64,000 nucleotides of DNA, taken from the NCBI RefSeq assembly GCF_003952265.1, contig NZ_CP034438.1, positions 496,001 through 560,000 on the forward strand. The letters are read 5' to 3'. The first letter of the stretch is position 1. The number at the start of each line of letters is the position of its first letter. Under the pieces are notes generated by a model that was not told the origin of the DNA, did no database searches, and worked only from the letters and a program-made list of their open reading frames with translations. Below, one piece after another: positions 47,119 to 56,164 of the stretch. The position numbers and the translations under genes were made by a program. Source of the DNA: Flaviflexus salsibiostraticola (GTDB lineage: Bacteria; Actinomycetota; Actinomycetes; Actinomycetales; Actinomycetaceae).

Positions 47119-49734
47119 GTGGGCATCTACCTCGATCATTACAGGGACTCGGTCTCGGCACTCGGCTTCGAGCTCGACGGTTTCCAGATCGACGCATCGC
47201 AGGCACTCGAGGAGGGGCACGATGTCCTCCTGTGCGCACCGACCGGGGCGGGCAAAACCATGGTGGCCCTGTTCGCGGTCGAGATGGCGCTGGCAACGTC
47301 GACGGACTGCATCTACACCACCCCGATCAAAGCACTGTCGAATCAGAAGTACCGCGAACTGGTCGAGCGCTACGGCAATGACATGGTCGGCCTCATGACG
47401 GGGGATGTGACGATCAACCGCGGGGCACGGATCGTCGTCATGACGACGGAGGTCCTGCGCAATCTCCTCTACGCGGGGGAGGACCTGGCGAGCCTCGGCT
47501 ACGTCGTCCTCGACGAGGTCCACTACCTTGCAGACCCGGAGCGCGGTCCCACGTGGGAAGAGGTCATCCTCGAACTCGACCGGTCCGTCCGCGTCGTCTC
47601 GCTGTCGGCGACCGTCGCCAATGCGGAGGAATTCCACGCATGGCTCGAATCGGTGCGCGGCAACACCCGCCTCGTCCAGACCAGCCAGCGGCCCGTGCCG
47701 CTCCTCCAGCAGGTTGTCATAGGCAACAGGCTCCATGACCTCTACGACGGCGGCCCGTCTGCCACTCTCGGGGCCGGGCGAAGCCCGAATAGGAAGGCGC
47801 TCGCCGCACTCGAGAACAAGAAGCTGCCCGAGAGGATCGGGCCCGCCCAGCGCCAGAAGGTGCTGCGGCTCATGGAGGAGCGCGGCCTCCTGCCCGCCAT
47901 CCACTTCATCTTCTCCCGCAAGGGCTGCGACGATGCGGTGCGAGATCTCGTCAAGGACGGGATCTCGCTCACGAGCCGCCACGAGCGGAAGCTCATCCAC
48001 CAGGCACTCGACCCGATCCGCGAGGAGCTCACGGACGAGGACCAGGAGGTGCTGCGGTTCCGGTCCTTCGAGCGCGCCCTCGCGTCCGGGTTCGCGGCCC
48101 ACCACGCCGGCGTCTATCCTCCGTTCAAGGAGATCATCGAGCGCCTCATGCAGCGCGGGCTCCTCAAGCTCGTCTACGCAACCGGCACGCTCGCCCTCGG
48201 GATCGACATGCCGGTGCGGACCACCGTGATCGAGTCCCTGACGAAGTTCAACGGGACCGAGTTCACCGACCTCACCGGCATCGAATACACCCAGCTCATC
48301 GGCCGGGCCGGGCGGCGCGGCAAGGACGATGTCGGGCACACCCTCGTCATCGCGAGCACCGATACCGATACGGACGTGCTCCTCTCCCTCGGCGCCGGCG
48401 AGCTCGAGCCCCTCATCTCCGCGTTCTTCCCCTCCTACAACACGGTCGTCAACGTGCTGGCCGAACACGAGTACCAGAGCGCCCGAGCCCTCCTCGCACG
48501 CTCATTCGCCCAGTTCCAGCGCAACCGTGAACTCGCCGCGCTCGAGGTGACCCGCGAGCGTGTCCGCATCGCCCACGAGCGGGAGGCGGCCCGCGTCCGG
48601 GGCCTGTGCGAGCACGGCGATGTGACCGAGTACGTCGAGCTGCGACGTCGTGCCGGCCGAGCGAGCGCCGCCGCCCGGAAGAAGGCGAAGCGCGCCTACC
48701 GGGAACGGGTCGCCAGCTCCTTCCAGTGGGCCTACGGCGGCGAGGTCATCGCCTATGCCTATGGGACCTCCCTCGAGTACGCCTATGTCACCCAGGTCGA
48801 CGAGGATCGCCTCCGGGTGGCGACGTGGATGGGGGATCTCGTCTGGCTGCGCCAGGACGATGTCCGCTCCGAGCTGCGCCACGTCGGCGAGTACGAGCTG
48901 CCCTCGGGGATGAAGCTCCGCGACCCCGCCCAGCGGGAGGTTCTCGCCTCCCACATCACGGACCTTGTCGCCGACCGCATCGAGGTCGGCATCGACGATG
49001 ACCTGCTCGAGTCGTGGGATAGGGGAGCGGTGCGGGAGAGCCCCGAGCTCATCGCCCACCCCGTCCACTCCTGCCCGGACCGGGAGGCGCACGTCGAAGC
49101 CGCTGCCGCCTACCGGACGCTGTCGCGCCAGCTCGAGAGCCTCGCCGACCTCGCCGAGTCCTACGACGACTCGGTGGGCGCCGAGTTCGATGCGACGTGC
49201 GAGCTCCTCGCAACCCTCGGCATCCTTCGCGGCGAGCCGGGTGACTACAGCCTCGGGTCGGGCGCCACGCCACTGCGGAGTCTCCACTCGTCGGCGGATC
49301 TGCTCATCTACGAATGCCTCAAGGATCCCCACATCGCGGGGCTCTCGCCGGCGATGCTGGCGGGGATGATGGCGGCCTTCTCGTTCAAGGACCGCAGGGG
49401 CCGGTCGAATCCTCCCGCGGACCCGCTCGCCTGGCGAGTGATCCGCCACAATCGCGATTATCTCAGCGACCTCGAGGAGCGGTTCGGCCTCGAGCGTCAG
49501 CCGGAGATCTCCGCTCATCCGACAACCGCCGTGGTCGCCTGGGCGGAGGGCGCAACGCTCCAGGCCTGCCTCTCCATCTGCCAGCTGCTGCCCGGAGACT
49601 TCATCAACGGACTGCGGCGAACGACGGATCTGCTCACCCAAGTGGTTCACGCCGCGCAGGGCTCGCCGACCTCCGACACCGCCGCCGCGGCGCGCCGACT
49701 CCTCGAAAGACCGGGTGTCACCCAGGCGATCTAG
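47119..49734 (+). CDS. helY: Ski2-like DEAD/DEAH RNA helicase HelY
   Basis: An 871-residue Ski2-family helicase. The Q-like motif FELDGFQIDASQALEEGHDV is followed by Walker A APTGAGKT (near residue 41), DEVH in VVLDEVHYLADPERG, and SLSATVANAEEF. The C-terminal helicase half has TGTLALGIDMPVRTTVIESL and QLIGRAGRRGKD. A C-terminal DSHCT domain is present (GLSPAMLAGMMAAFSFKDRRG). The length is close to that of mycobacterial HelY. It is thought to act on structured RNA. GTG 47119, predicted leaderless. Confidence 0.92.
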   Translation: MGIYLDHYRDSVSALGFELDGFQIDASQALEEGHDVLLCAPTGAGKTMVALFAVEMALATSTDCIYTTPIKALSNQKYRELVERYGNDMVGLMTGDVTINRGARIVVMTTEVLRNLLYAGEDLASLGYVVLDEVHYLADPERGPTWEEVILELDRSVRVVSLSATVANAEEFHAWLESVRGNTRLVQTSQRPVPLLQQVVIGNRLHDLYDGGPSATLGAGRSPNRKALAALENKKLPERIGPAQRQKVLRLMEERGLLPAIHFIFSRKGCDDAVRDLVKDGISLTSRHERKLIHQALDPIREELTDEDQEVLRFRSFERALASGFAAHHAGVYPPFKEIIERLMQRGLLKLVYATGTLALGIDMPVRTTVIESLTKFNGTEFTDLTGIEYTQLIGRAGRRGKDDVGHTLVIASTDTDTDVLLSLGAGELEPLISAFFPSYNTVVNVLAEHEYQSARALLARSFAQFQRNRELAALEVTRERVRIAHEREAARVRGLCEHGDVTEYVELRRRAGRASAAARKKAKRAYRERVASSFQWAYGGEVIAYAYGTSLEYAYVTQVDEDRLRVATWMGDLVWLRQDDVRSELRHVGEYELPSGMKLRDPAQREVLASHITDLVADRIEVGIDDDLLESWDRGAVRESPELIAHPVHSCPDREAHVEAAAAYRTLSRQLESLADLAESYDDSVGAEFDATCELLATLGILRGEPGDYSLGSGATPLRSLHSSADLLIYECLKDPHIAGLSPAMLAGMMAAFSFKDRRGRSNPPADPLAWRVIRHNRDYLSDLEERFGLERQPEISAHPTTAVVAWAEGATLQACLSICQLLPGDFINGLRRTTDLLTQVVHAAQGSPTSDTAAAARRLLERPGVTQAI

Positions 49735-49784
49735 ACGCGCCGAGGGCCGCGACACGCCGACTTTGTCCCATGTAGACTCGCGTT

Positions 49785-49937
49785 CACATAAGTTACTCGA
49801 CTGAAGATTTGCACAGTGCGAGTACGGTCAATACGCTTGCAGGGATGCATGGGTTGATCCCGTGTACCCGCCGCCACTCCGTTAGAAAACGTTGGACATG
49901 CGCCAACGGCCCGAGGGAGTGGCGGCGGGATTTTTTT
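49785..49937 (+). ncRNA. Candidate small RNA or lnt leader ending in an intrinsic terminator
   Basis: Between helY and lnt a promoter-like pair (GCGACA at 49749-49754, 18 bp, TAGACT at 49773-49778) predicts a transcript starting near 49785. It would end at the T-tract at 49931-49937, about 150 nt. It has a GGGAT/ATCCC hairpin (49842-49861) and a terminal branched stem. No protein frame or known RNA motif is recognised, so it could be a trans-acting RNA, an attenuator of lnt, or simply the end of the helY transcript. Confidence 0.4.
49867..49937 (+). terminator. Branched intrinsic terminator before lnt
   Basis: 49867-49880 and 49916-49929 form a perfect 14-bp GC-rich stem followed by A and seven T. 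The 35-nt loop holds its own 6-bp hairpin (CGTTGG 49890-49895 with CCAACG 49903-49908). It is the only terminator in the window with a strong T-tract, and it ends 13 bases before the lnt start. Confidence 0.85.
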
Positions 49938-49949
49938 CGATAGTGTTAT

Positions 49950-51440
49950 GTGGTGCACTACGGACTGCTCCTCCTCGCCTCCGCCCTTGGCGGGGGCCTC
50001 ATGTGGGCATCATTCGACCCGCTCGATCTGCCACTGCTCGCATTCCCGGCCCTCATGATCCTCGCGCTCGTCACTCGTGCCGGAGGAATGGTCTTCGGGT
50101 TCGCGGCGGGCACGTTCTGGGGCCTCGCCTTCTTCCTGCCGCTCATCGAATGGACATGGACGGCGGTGGGAGAGCCCCTGCCCTGGGTTGCCCTCAGCCT
50201 CTTCCAGGCGCTCTTCATCGGACTCGTCGGCGCGATCTGGGCGGGACTGTGGCGGATGGACGGGATCCCCGCGGCTGTGCTCGGCGCCATCGCCTTTGCC
50301 GGTGTCGAGGTCGTCCGCACCAACTGGCCGTGGGGCGGTTTCCCGTGGGGCATGGTCGCCTACTCCCAGGTGGGCACGCCCCTCCTCCGCACTGCCCCCT
50401 ACATTGCAGCCGTCGGCGTCACGCTGCTCACCGTCCTTGTTGCGCTGCTTCTCGCCATGGCGCTTCGATGGCTCTATGAGGGGCCCCGGCTCGCGGGACT
50501 CGCCACCGGCCTCGTCGCCGTCATCGCCGTCGCCGCGTGTGTGGCGATCCCGCTCTCGGTGCGCGGCACGGACACGATGACCGTCGGCTGGGTCCAGGGC
50601 GGTCCCGACCGGGGTGAGCATGATTCCGGCAGGGCGCTCAATGTCACCCTCCGGCACGAAGAGGAGACGGAGCGGCTGCTCGCGACAACGGATGGAATCG
50701 ATCTACTCCTGTGGCCCGAATCTGGGTCAGACCGCGACATCCGGGTGGACCCGGAGGCCGCCGCCATCGCCCGGCGGGTGAGCCTGGGCGCCGGCGTCCC
50801 GCTTCTGATCGGGACCCAGGAGTACGTCGACGAGGGTCGATACAACGACTACGCGCTCGTCATAAACGGGGAGATGGTGAGCCACTACTCGAAGTCCCGC
50901 CCCGTTCCCTTCGGTGAATACATCCCGTCGCGGGACTTCTTCCGGCGCTTCACCGAGGCGGTCGATCTTGTGACGACCGACATGCTCGCCGGCGACGGCC
51001 CCGCAACCATCACCGTCCCGATCGGAGAAAGATCGGAGATGCTGGCCGTGCCGATCTGCTTCGAGATCGCGATCGACTCCGTCATCCAGGACGCCATCAA
51101 TGCCGGCGGCCGCGCCCTCATCGTCCCCGTCAACTCCGCCTCCTTCGGGGACAGCGCGGAATCGGAGCAGCAGATGAAGCAGACGATTTTCCGGGCCGTC
51201 GAATACTCCCGTGCGGCCGTCCAGGTGTCGACCGTCGGCGTCTCCGGGGTCGTCATGCCGAACGGCACGGTCACCCAGCTCTCGGACAAGCAGACCAACG
51301 CGTCCGGGGCGGCAACGATCCCGCTGCGCGATCACCTCACCCCAGCCGCCCGCTATGGGCACCTCTACCGGGGCGTCGCCGTGGGCGGCGCTCTCCTCGC
51401 CCTCATCTGGGCGTTCGCCCTCAGGAAGGAACGGCAGTGA
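49950..51440 (+). CDS. lnt: Apolipoprotein N-acyltransferase
   Basis: Membrane enzyme that N-acylates the lipoprotein cysteine. The 496 residues have an N-terminal block of membrane helices, then a nitrilase-fold domain. The triad is Glu257 (LLLWPESGS), Lys315 (SHYSKSRPVPFGEYIP) and Cys370 (AVPICFEIA). One C-terminal helix follows (GALLALIWAFAL). GTG 49950 or the next GTG codon is the start. Its stop overlaps the ppm start by four bases; in mycobacteria the two are one fused protein, so this is the split form. RibY is one of its likely substrates. Confidence 0.92.
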   Translation: MVHYGLLLLASALGGGLMWASFDPLDLPLLAFPALMILALVTRAGGMVFGFAAGTFWGLAFFLPLIEWTWTAVGEPLPWVALSLFQALFIGLVGAIWAGLWRMDGIPAAVLGAIAFAGVEVVRTNWPWGGFPWGMVAYSQVGTPLLRTAPYIAAVGVTLLTVLVALLLAMALRWLYEGPRLAGLATGLVAVIAVAACVAIPLSVRGTDTMTVGWVQGGPDRGEHDSGRALNVTLRHEEETERLLATTDGIDLLLWPESGSDRDIRVDPEAAAIARRVSLGAGVPLLIGTQEYVDEGRYNDYALVINGEMVSHYSKSRPVPFGEYIPSRDFFRRFTEAVDLVTTDMLAGDGPATITVPIGERSEMLAVPICFEIAIDSVIQDAINAGGRALIVPVNSASFGDSAESEQQMKQTIFRAVEYSRAAVQVSTVGVSGVVMPNGTVTQLSDKQTNASGAATIPLRDHLTPAARYGHLYRGVAVGGALLALIWAFALRKERQ

Positions 51441-52176
51441 AGCCGATTGTCATCATCCCCACCTTCAACGAGATCGAGACGCTGCCGACCACGCTCGACC
51501 GCGTGCGCTCCGTTCTGCCGGACATCGCCATCCTCGTCGTCGACGACAACTCACCCGACGGCACGGGTGCCTGGGCTCAGGAGAGGTCGGAGGCCGATGA
51601 GCGCCTCCATGTCCTGCACCGCCCCGGCAAGGGCGGACTCGCCGCGGCCTACATCGCCGGATTCGGGTGGGCGCTCGATCGCGACTGCACGCACGTCGTG
51701 CAGATGGATGCGGATGGATCGCATAGGGCGGACGATCTCGCCCGGATGCTCGAGCGTGCCGCCGGGGCGGACATGCCCGATCTCGTCATCGGATCACGCT
51801 GGGTCCCGGGCGGGGAGTGGAGAACTGGCCGCTCTCGAGACAGCTCCTGTCGCGTCTGGGCAACGTCTACAATCGAGTCTCGCTCGGGTTGCCGTACACG
51901 GATATCACCGCCGGGTTCAGGGTCTACCGCTGCGACGCCCTGCGGGAGATCAACCTCGACGAGGTCGAGGTGGTCGGCTACTACTGGCAGACCGACATGA
52001 CACAGCGGATGCACTGGATGGGCGGCCACATCGTCGAGGAGCCGATCACCTTCCATGAGCGCGAGGCGGGGGAGTCCAAGCTCTCCTCAACGATCTTCTT
52101 CGAGTCGCTTAAGGAATCGACGCGTCGCGGCATTCGGCACCACATGACTCAGGCTCGAACCATCCTGCGCGGCTGA
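51437..52176 (+). pseudogene. ppm1: Polyprenol-phosphate mannosyltransferase (Ppm1), frameshifted
   Basis: GT2-family dolichol/polyprenol-phosphate mannose synthase, which makes the mannose donor for surface glycans. Frame 1 (from GTG 51437) gives PIVIIPTFNEIETLPTTLDR, VVDDNSPDGTG, HRPGKGGLAAAYIAGFGWA, MDADGSHRADDL and VIGSRWVPGG. The frame is then lost. Homology resumes in another frame with ENWPLSRQLLSRLGNVYNR, ITAGFRVYR and ESKLSSTIFFESL to a stop at 52176. One missing base in the G run at 51812-51815 would restore a 246-residue protein. It is either a true null mutation or a sequencing error in a homopolymer. Confidence 0.88.
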
Positions 52177-52223
52177 GTCCTCGAGCGCAGCCGACTCCTC
52201 ATGCCGCACCTGGGCTGACAAAG

Positions 52224-52255
52224 CATGATCGGGGACCCGCGGGTCCCCGATCATG
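52224..52255. terminator. Bidirectional terminator between ppm1 and rbpA
   Basis: A perfect 32-bp palindrome with no spacer, centred between 52239 and 52240, in the gap between convergent ppm1 and rbpA. A hairpin would have a 14-bp stem with the central four bases open. T-tracts are absent on both sides. Confidence 0.75.
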
Positions 52256-52279
52256 ACGTCTAGGCGATTCCTGCGCGCG

Positions 52280-52624
52280 TCAGCGGCTGCGCAGACCGCG
52301 CTTCTCGAGCAGCGCCATGCGCTCCTGCAGAAGCTCGTCCAGCTCCTCGAGAGAGCGGCGCTCGAGCAGCATGTCCCAGTGGGTGCGCTGAGGCTTGGCC
52401 TTCTTCGCATCCTCCGGCTCCTCAGCATCCTTGAGCAGCGCGCTGGCGCCACAATGGCACTCCCAGAGAGCGGGGACGTCCGCCTCCTCGGCGAATGTCT
52501 TGTGGAAGACGTGTCCGTTCGGGCAGGTGTATTCGTGCTCCTGGCGCGCGACGAAGCGCACGCCCTCATCTGTCTCCAGCGATGACGCACCGATTTTCAT
52601 TCCGCGAAGCGATCGTTCAGCCAT
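52280..52624 (-). CDS. rbpA: RNA polymerase-binding protein RbpA
   Basis: Actinobacterial transcription activator that binds RNA polymerase and the group 1/2 sigma factor and stabilises open complexes. The 114 residues start MAERSLRGMKIGASSLETD. A core domain with Cys-rich positions (YTCPNGHVFH, WECHCGAS) could hold zinc, as in Streptomyces RbpA. The sigma-interacting tail PQRTHWDMLLERRSLEELDE is almost the family consensus. The ATG at 52624 has AAAGGAG before it; upstream extension of the frame is not conserved. Confidence 0.95.
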   Translation of the reverse strand: MAERSLRGMKIGASSLETDEGVRFVARQEHEYTCPNGHVFHKTFAEEADVPALWECHCGASALLKDAEEPEDAKKAKPQRTHWDMLLERRSLEELDELLQERMALLEKRGLRSR

Positions 52625-52809
52625 TCTTCTCCTTTGTATCCACCCGTGTGAACGCCGGGCTCGTCGAATTTGTTCCAGGGATTGGTGTGGACGAGGGCAC
52701 TGATCGAAGGAGTGAGTGTCGCCGCGGGGGTTGTCGGATCGCCGTGCCGCCACGGGTCGTTGCTCACCGCGGCGGGTGGTAACCTGTCGCCTTGACGTGA
52801 GGAGGGTCC
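52625..52809. other. Divergent promoter gap, rbpA and uvrA-like gene
   Basis: About 185 bases with no gene. TAACCT at 52780-52785 is a plausible -10 for the gene at 52810, with a weak TTGCTC (52760-52765) 14 bp upstream and a GAGGAGGG ribosome site before the ATG. The rbpA promoter must also lie here; I cannot place it firmly. Confidence 0.4.
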
Positions 52810-55158
52810 ATGACCGTTCACCCAGCCGACAGCCATGACATGATCAGGGTCCGCGGTGCTCGGGTCAACAATCTCAAAGATGTTGACCTCGATCTGCCCA
52901 AGCGGCGGCTGACTCTCTTCACCGGTGTGTCGGGATCCGGCAAGAGCTCGCTCGCGTTCGAGACGATCGCCGCTGAATCCCAGCGCCTGGTCAATGAAAC
53001 GTACTCCGCCTTCGTCCAGGGCTTCATGCCGACGAGCGCTCGGCCGGAGGTCGACCTGCTCGACGGTCTGACCGCCGCCATCATCGTCGACCAGGAGCGC
53101 CTGGCGACAAACCCCCGCTCGACCGTGGGAACCGTTACCGACGTCAACGCCTACCTGCGGCTCCTGTTCAGCAGGCTCGCCGAGCCCCACATCGGCTCGC
53201 CGCTCGCGTACTCCTTCAACACGCCCTCGGTCAGCGCGCAGGGCGGGGTGACAGTCGCCAAGGGGAACCAGAAGAGGCAGGTCGTCACGTATGAGCTGCT
53301 GGGCGGCATGTGTCCCCGATGCGAGGGCCGCGGCACCGTCGCCGAGCTCGATATCACCCAGCTCATCGACGAGGAGCTGTCCCTCGACGAGGGCGCCATC
53401 ACCGTGCCCGGATACAAGCCGGGCGGGTGGTCCGTTCGCTACTACGGCGAATCCGGGTTCGTCGACCCGGCGAAGAAGGTCAAGGACTATACGGAGCAGG
53501 AGCGGCACGACCTCCTGTATCGGGAGCCGGAGAAGGTCTCCATCGGCGGGATCAACATGACCTACGAGGGACTCGTCCCCAAGGTCAAGGCCTCCTTCCT
53601 GCAGAAGGACCGGGCGTCGATGCAGCCCCACATCCGCAGGTTCGTCGACAGTGCAGTGACGTTCGAGGCCTGCCCCGACTGCGGCGGCACCCGCCTGGCC
53701 GAGCCGGCCCGGACCTCGCTCATCGACGGGTTGAGCATCGCCGACGTGTGTGCGATGCAGGTCGGTGACCTGCTGGGCTGGGTGCAGAACCTGGACAGGC
53801 CCGGCATCGATGCGCTCACCGAAACCCTCATCACCGCGATTGAGTCGATCATCGACATCGGTCTCGGATACCTCACACTCGACCGCCCGGCAGGCTCCCT
53901 CTCGGGCGGCGAGGCGCAGCGCATCAAGATGGTCAAACACCTCGGATCGTCGCTCACCGACATCACCTACGTGTTCGACGAGCCGACGGCGGGTCTCCAC
54001 CCGCACGACATCGACAAGATGAACGCGCTGCTCATGGCTCTGCGCGACAAGGGGAATACGGTCCTCGTCGTCGAGCACAGGCCGGAGACCATCGCCATTG
54101 CCGATCACGTCGTCGACCTCGGTCCCGGCGCGGGCACCGGCGGCGGAGAGATCACCTACGAGGGCGACCTCGAGGGTTTGCGCGGCTCCGACACCGTCAC
54201 CGGCAGGCACCTGTCCCAACGGGTCGGCCTCAAAGAGGACGTGAGGACTCCCACGGGTGCGATCGAGGTGCGCGGGGCTGATGCGCACAACCTCAAGGAT
54301 GTCGACGTCGACATTCCCCTCGGCGTTCTCACCGTCATCACCGGCATCGCCGGTTCCGGCAAGTCCTCCCTTGTTCGAGATTCAATCCCGCGGGATGAGG
54401 GGCTCGTCTACATCGACCAGAGCTCGATCCGAGGATCCCGACGCTCCAATCCTGCGACCTACACCGGCCTCCTCGACCACGTGCGAAAGGCGTTTGCCCG
54501 CGAGAACAAGGTCAAACCTGCACTGTTCAGTCCGAACTCCGAGGGTGCCTGCCAGAACTGCAGGGGACTGGCGGTCACCTTCGTCGAGCTGTCGTTCGTC
54601 GAATCGATTCCCGTTCCCTGCGAGGTGTGCGGGGGAGACAGGTTTCAGGATCACGTCCTCGAACATCTGTACAAAGGCAAGAACATCGCCGAGGTCTTCC
54701 GCATGACCGTGGGGGAGGCGGCCGAGTTCTTCGCTCAGGCGAAGCTGACGGCAGCGACGAAGATCCTCAATCGGCTCGTCAGCGTCGGGCTGGGCTACCT
54801 CACCCTCGGGCAGCCGCTGTCGACCCTGTCGGGCGGAGAGCGGCAGCGCATCAAACTCGCGAATCAGATGGGGGAGTCGGGCGGAATCTATGTGCTCGAC
54901 GAGCCGACCGCCGGCCTGCATCTGGCCGACATCCGCTCCCTGCTCGAGCTGCTCGACCACATGGTCGACTCCGGCATCTCCATCATCGCCATCGAGCACC
55001 ACCAGGCGGTGATGGCCCACGCGGACTGGATCATCGATCTGGGCCCAGGCGCCGGAAGTGACGGCGGGCAGGTCGTCTTCTCAGGCACGCCCTCGGCGCT
55101 CGTCGCCGACCCATCGACGCTGACAGGACAGCACCTCGCGCACTACATTGCACAGTAG
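52810..55158 (+). CDS. UvrA class II ABC protein (DrrC/UvrA2-like)
   Basis: A 782-residue excinuclease-like ABC ATPase, shorter than UvrA (about 950) because the UvrB-binding region is missing. It has two ATP-binding cassettes: Walker A GVSGSGKSSLAFE near residue 39 with signature LSGGEAQRIKM, and GIAGSGKSSLVRD near 515 with LSGGERQRIKLANQ. The Walker B segments are VFDEPTAGLHPHD and VLDEPTAGLHLAD, with zinc-type CPRCEGRG, CPDCGG and CEVCGGD. Proteins of this class are linked to resistance against DNA-binding drugs. A TetR gene follows 127 bases later. Confidence 0.9.
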   Translation: MTVHPADSHDMIRVRGARVNNLKDVDLDLPKRRLTLFTGVSGSGKSSLAFETIAAESQRLVNETYSAFVQGFMPTSARPEVDLLDGLTAAIIVDQERLATNPRSTVGTVTDVNAYLRLLFSRLAEPHIGSPLAYSFNTPSVSAQGGVTVAKGNQKRQVVTYELLGGMCPRCEGRGTVAELDITQLIDEELSLDEGAITVPGYKPGGWSVRYYGESGFVDPAKKVKDYTEQERHDLLYREPEKVSIGGINMTYEGLVPKVKASFLQKDRASMQPHIRRFVDSAVTFEACPDCGGTRLAEPARTSLIDGLSIADVCAMQVGDLLGWVQNLDRPGIDALTETLITAIESIIDIGLGYLTLDRPAGSLSGGEAQRIKMVKHLGSSLTDITYVFDEPTAGLHPHDIDKMNALLMALRDKGNTVLVVEHRPETIAIADHVVDLGPGAGTGGGEITYEGDLEGLRGSDTVTGRHLSQRVGLKEDVRTPTGAIEVRGADAHNLKDVDVDIPLGVLTVITGIAGSGKSSLVRDSIPRDEGLVYIDQSSIRGSRRSNPATYTGLLDHVRKAFARENKVKPALFSPNSEGACQNCRGLAVTFVELSFVESIPVPCEVCGGDRFQDHVLEHLYKGKNIAEVFRMTVGEAAEFFAQAKLTAATKILNRLVSVGLGYLTLGQPLSTLSGGERQRIKLANQMGESGGIYVLDEPTAGLHLADIRSLLELLDHMVDSGISIIAIEHHQAVMAHADWIIDLGPGAGSDGGQVVFSGTPSALVADPSTLTGQHLAHYIAQ

Positions 55159-55183
55159 GGTACTGGAGTGAGCCAAATTATGG

Positions 55184-55189
55184 TATAGT
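55184..55189 (+). promoter_or_regulatory. -10 box upstream of the TetR gene at 55286
   Basis: TATAGT within an AT-rich stretch (CCAAATTATGGTATAGTAGC) 96 bases before the ATG. The stretch stands out from the GC-rich surroundings. No strong -35 is seen. Confidence 0.5.
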
Positions 55190-55285
55190 AGCCACCACAA
55201 TTCCACGGGGCAGTCTCTGCGGAGCTGCAGAAGAGCCTGAGCGACAGCGACGCACACCATAGGCACAGTCAAGAGGAGGGGCTCC

Positions 55286-55891
55286 ATGGAAGAGTCCGAA
55301 CGTCACTACCACCACGGCGATCTGCACAACGAGATGATCCGCGTGGGCCTCGCGCTCATCGCCGAAGGAGGCACCAAGGCAGTCGGTCTCCGCGAGGTTG
55401 CTCGCAGGGTCGACGTGTCACCATCGGCGGCGTATCGTCATTTCGACAGCAAGGCCGACCTGCTCGAGGAGATCAGGAAGAGGGTCCTGCAGGATCTCTT
55501 CGCGCACCTCGAAGCAGCGCTCAACAAGCACCAGGACGAGCCGGTCGGCGACCGCATCGCCATCATCTGCCGAGCATACTTCCGATACGCCGTGGAGAAT
55601 CCGACCCAGTTCCAGGCCGCCGTCTACGAATTTCCCATCAGCGATGATCGGGAGACCGTCTCAGAACGTCCGCTGAGAATCCTCAAGGAGATGGCGATGC
55701 AGATCCACCCGCCGGTCGACGATCCGGTGCAGGTGTCACTGGCTGTCTGGGCGGCTGCGCACGGCCCGGCCACACTGTCGACATTCGGCAGCCTGCGGGA
55801 GATGCCTCTGGAGAAGAAGTGGGCACTCCTCGAGACGACGATCGACATTCTCCTCAAAGGCCTGGGCCTTTCGCAGACGACGAGGGGCTGA
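55286..55891 (+). CDS. TetR-family regulator
   Basis: A 201-residue TetR protein with the helix-turn-helix segment GTKAVGLREVARRVDVSPSA and AAYRHFDSKADLLEEIRKRV. A TetR C-terminal WHG-like domain follows (YFRYAVENPTQFQAAVYEFP). The ATG at 55286 has AGAGGAGG close upstream. It has its own promoter and may control the uvrA-like gene before it; this is inferred from adjacency only. Confidence 0.88.
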   Translation: MEESERHYHHGDLHNEMIRVGLALIAEGGTKAVGLREVARRVDVSPSAAYRHFDSKADLLEEIRKRVLQDLFAHLEAALNKHQDEPVGDRIAIICRAYFRYAVENPTQFQAAVYEFPISDDRETVSERPLRILKEMAMQIHPPVDDPVQVSLAVWAAAHGPATLSTFGSLREMPLEKKWALLETTIDILLKGLGLSQTTRG

Positions 55892-56164
55892 GAGCGGATC
55901 GGGGCCCGCTTTCCACGAATCCACCCGCTGTTCCGATAATGGATATTATGTCATTATCGGGAACGGGAATCCCTGGAGCCCGTCCTGCACTGCTCGCATG
56001 GCTCTCCCCCTGGAGAGCTGAAGCTCTGATCGTCTGAAAGCGTTGACCGCCACTCCAACGGCAGCATCCTCAGTCAGCTCGGCCCGCGGCGTCCTCAGTC
56101 GGCTCGACACCGGACTGAGTCCCAACGGCGACGATCGAGAATCTCCCACCGAGTGGCTGCGAAG
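55892..56164. other. Convergent gap with an AT-rich inverted repeat
   Basis: About 270 bases between the convergent TetR and acylase genes with no supported gene. The inverted repeat at 55933-55960 is described separately. Composition is otherwise ordinary. Confidence 0.5.
55933..55960. repeat. 28-bp AT-rich inverted repeat
   Basis: CCGATAATG (55933-55941) and CATTATCGG (55952-55960) are perfect 9-bp arms around a 10-bp AT-rich spacer. It could act as a protein-binding site or a weak bidirectional terminator between the convergent genes. The AT-rich content is atypical for a terminator stem in this genome. Confidence 0.55.

Noticed and set aside
52597..54288. 563-codon minus-strand frame opposite the UvrA-like gene
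   Set aside because: It overlaps clear UvrA motifs in the sense frame and has no recognisable features of its own.
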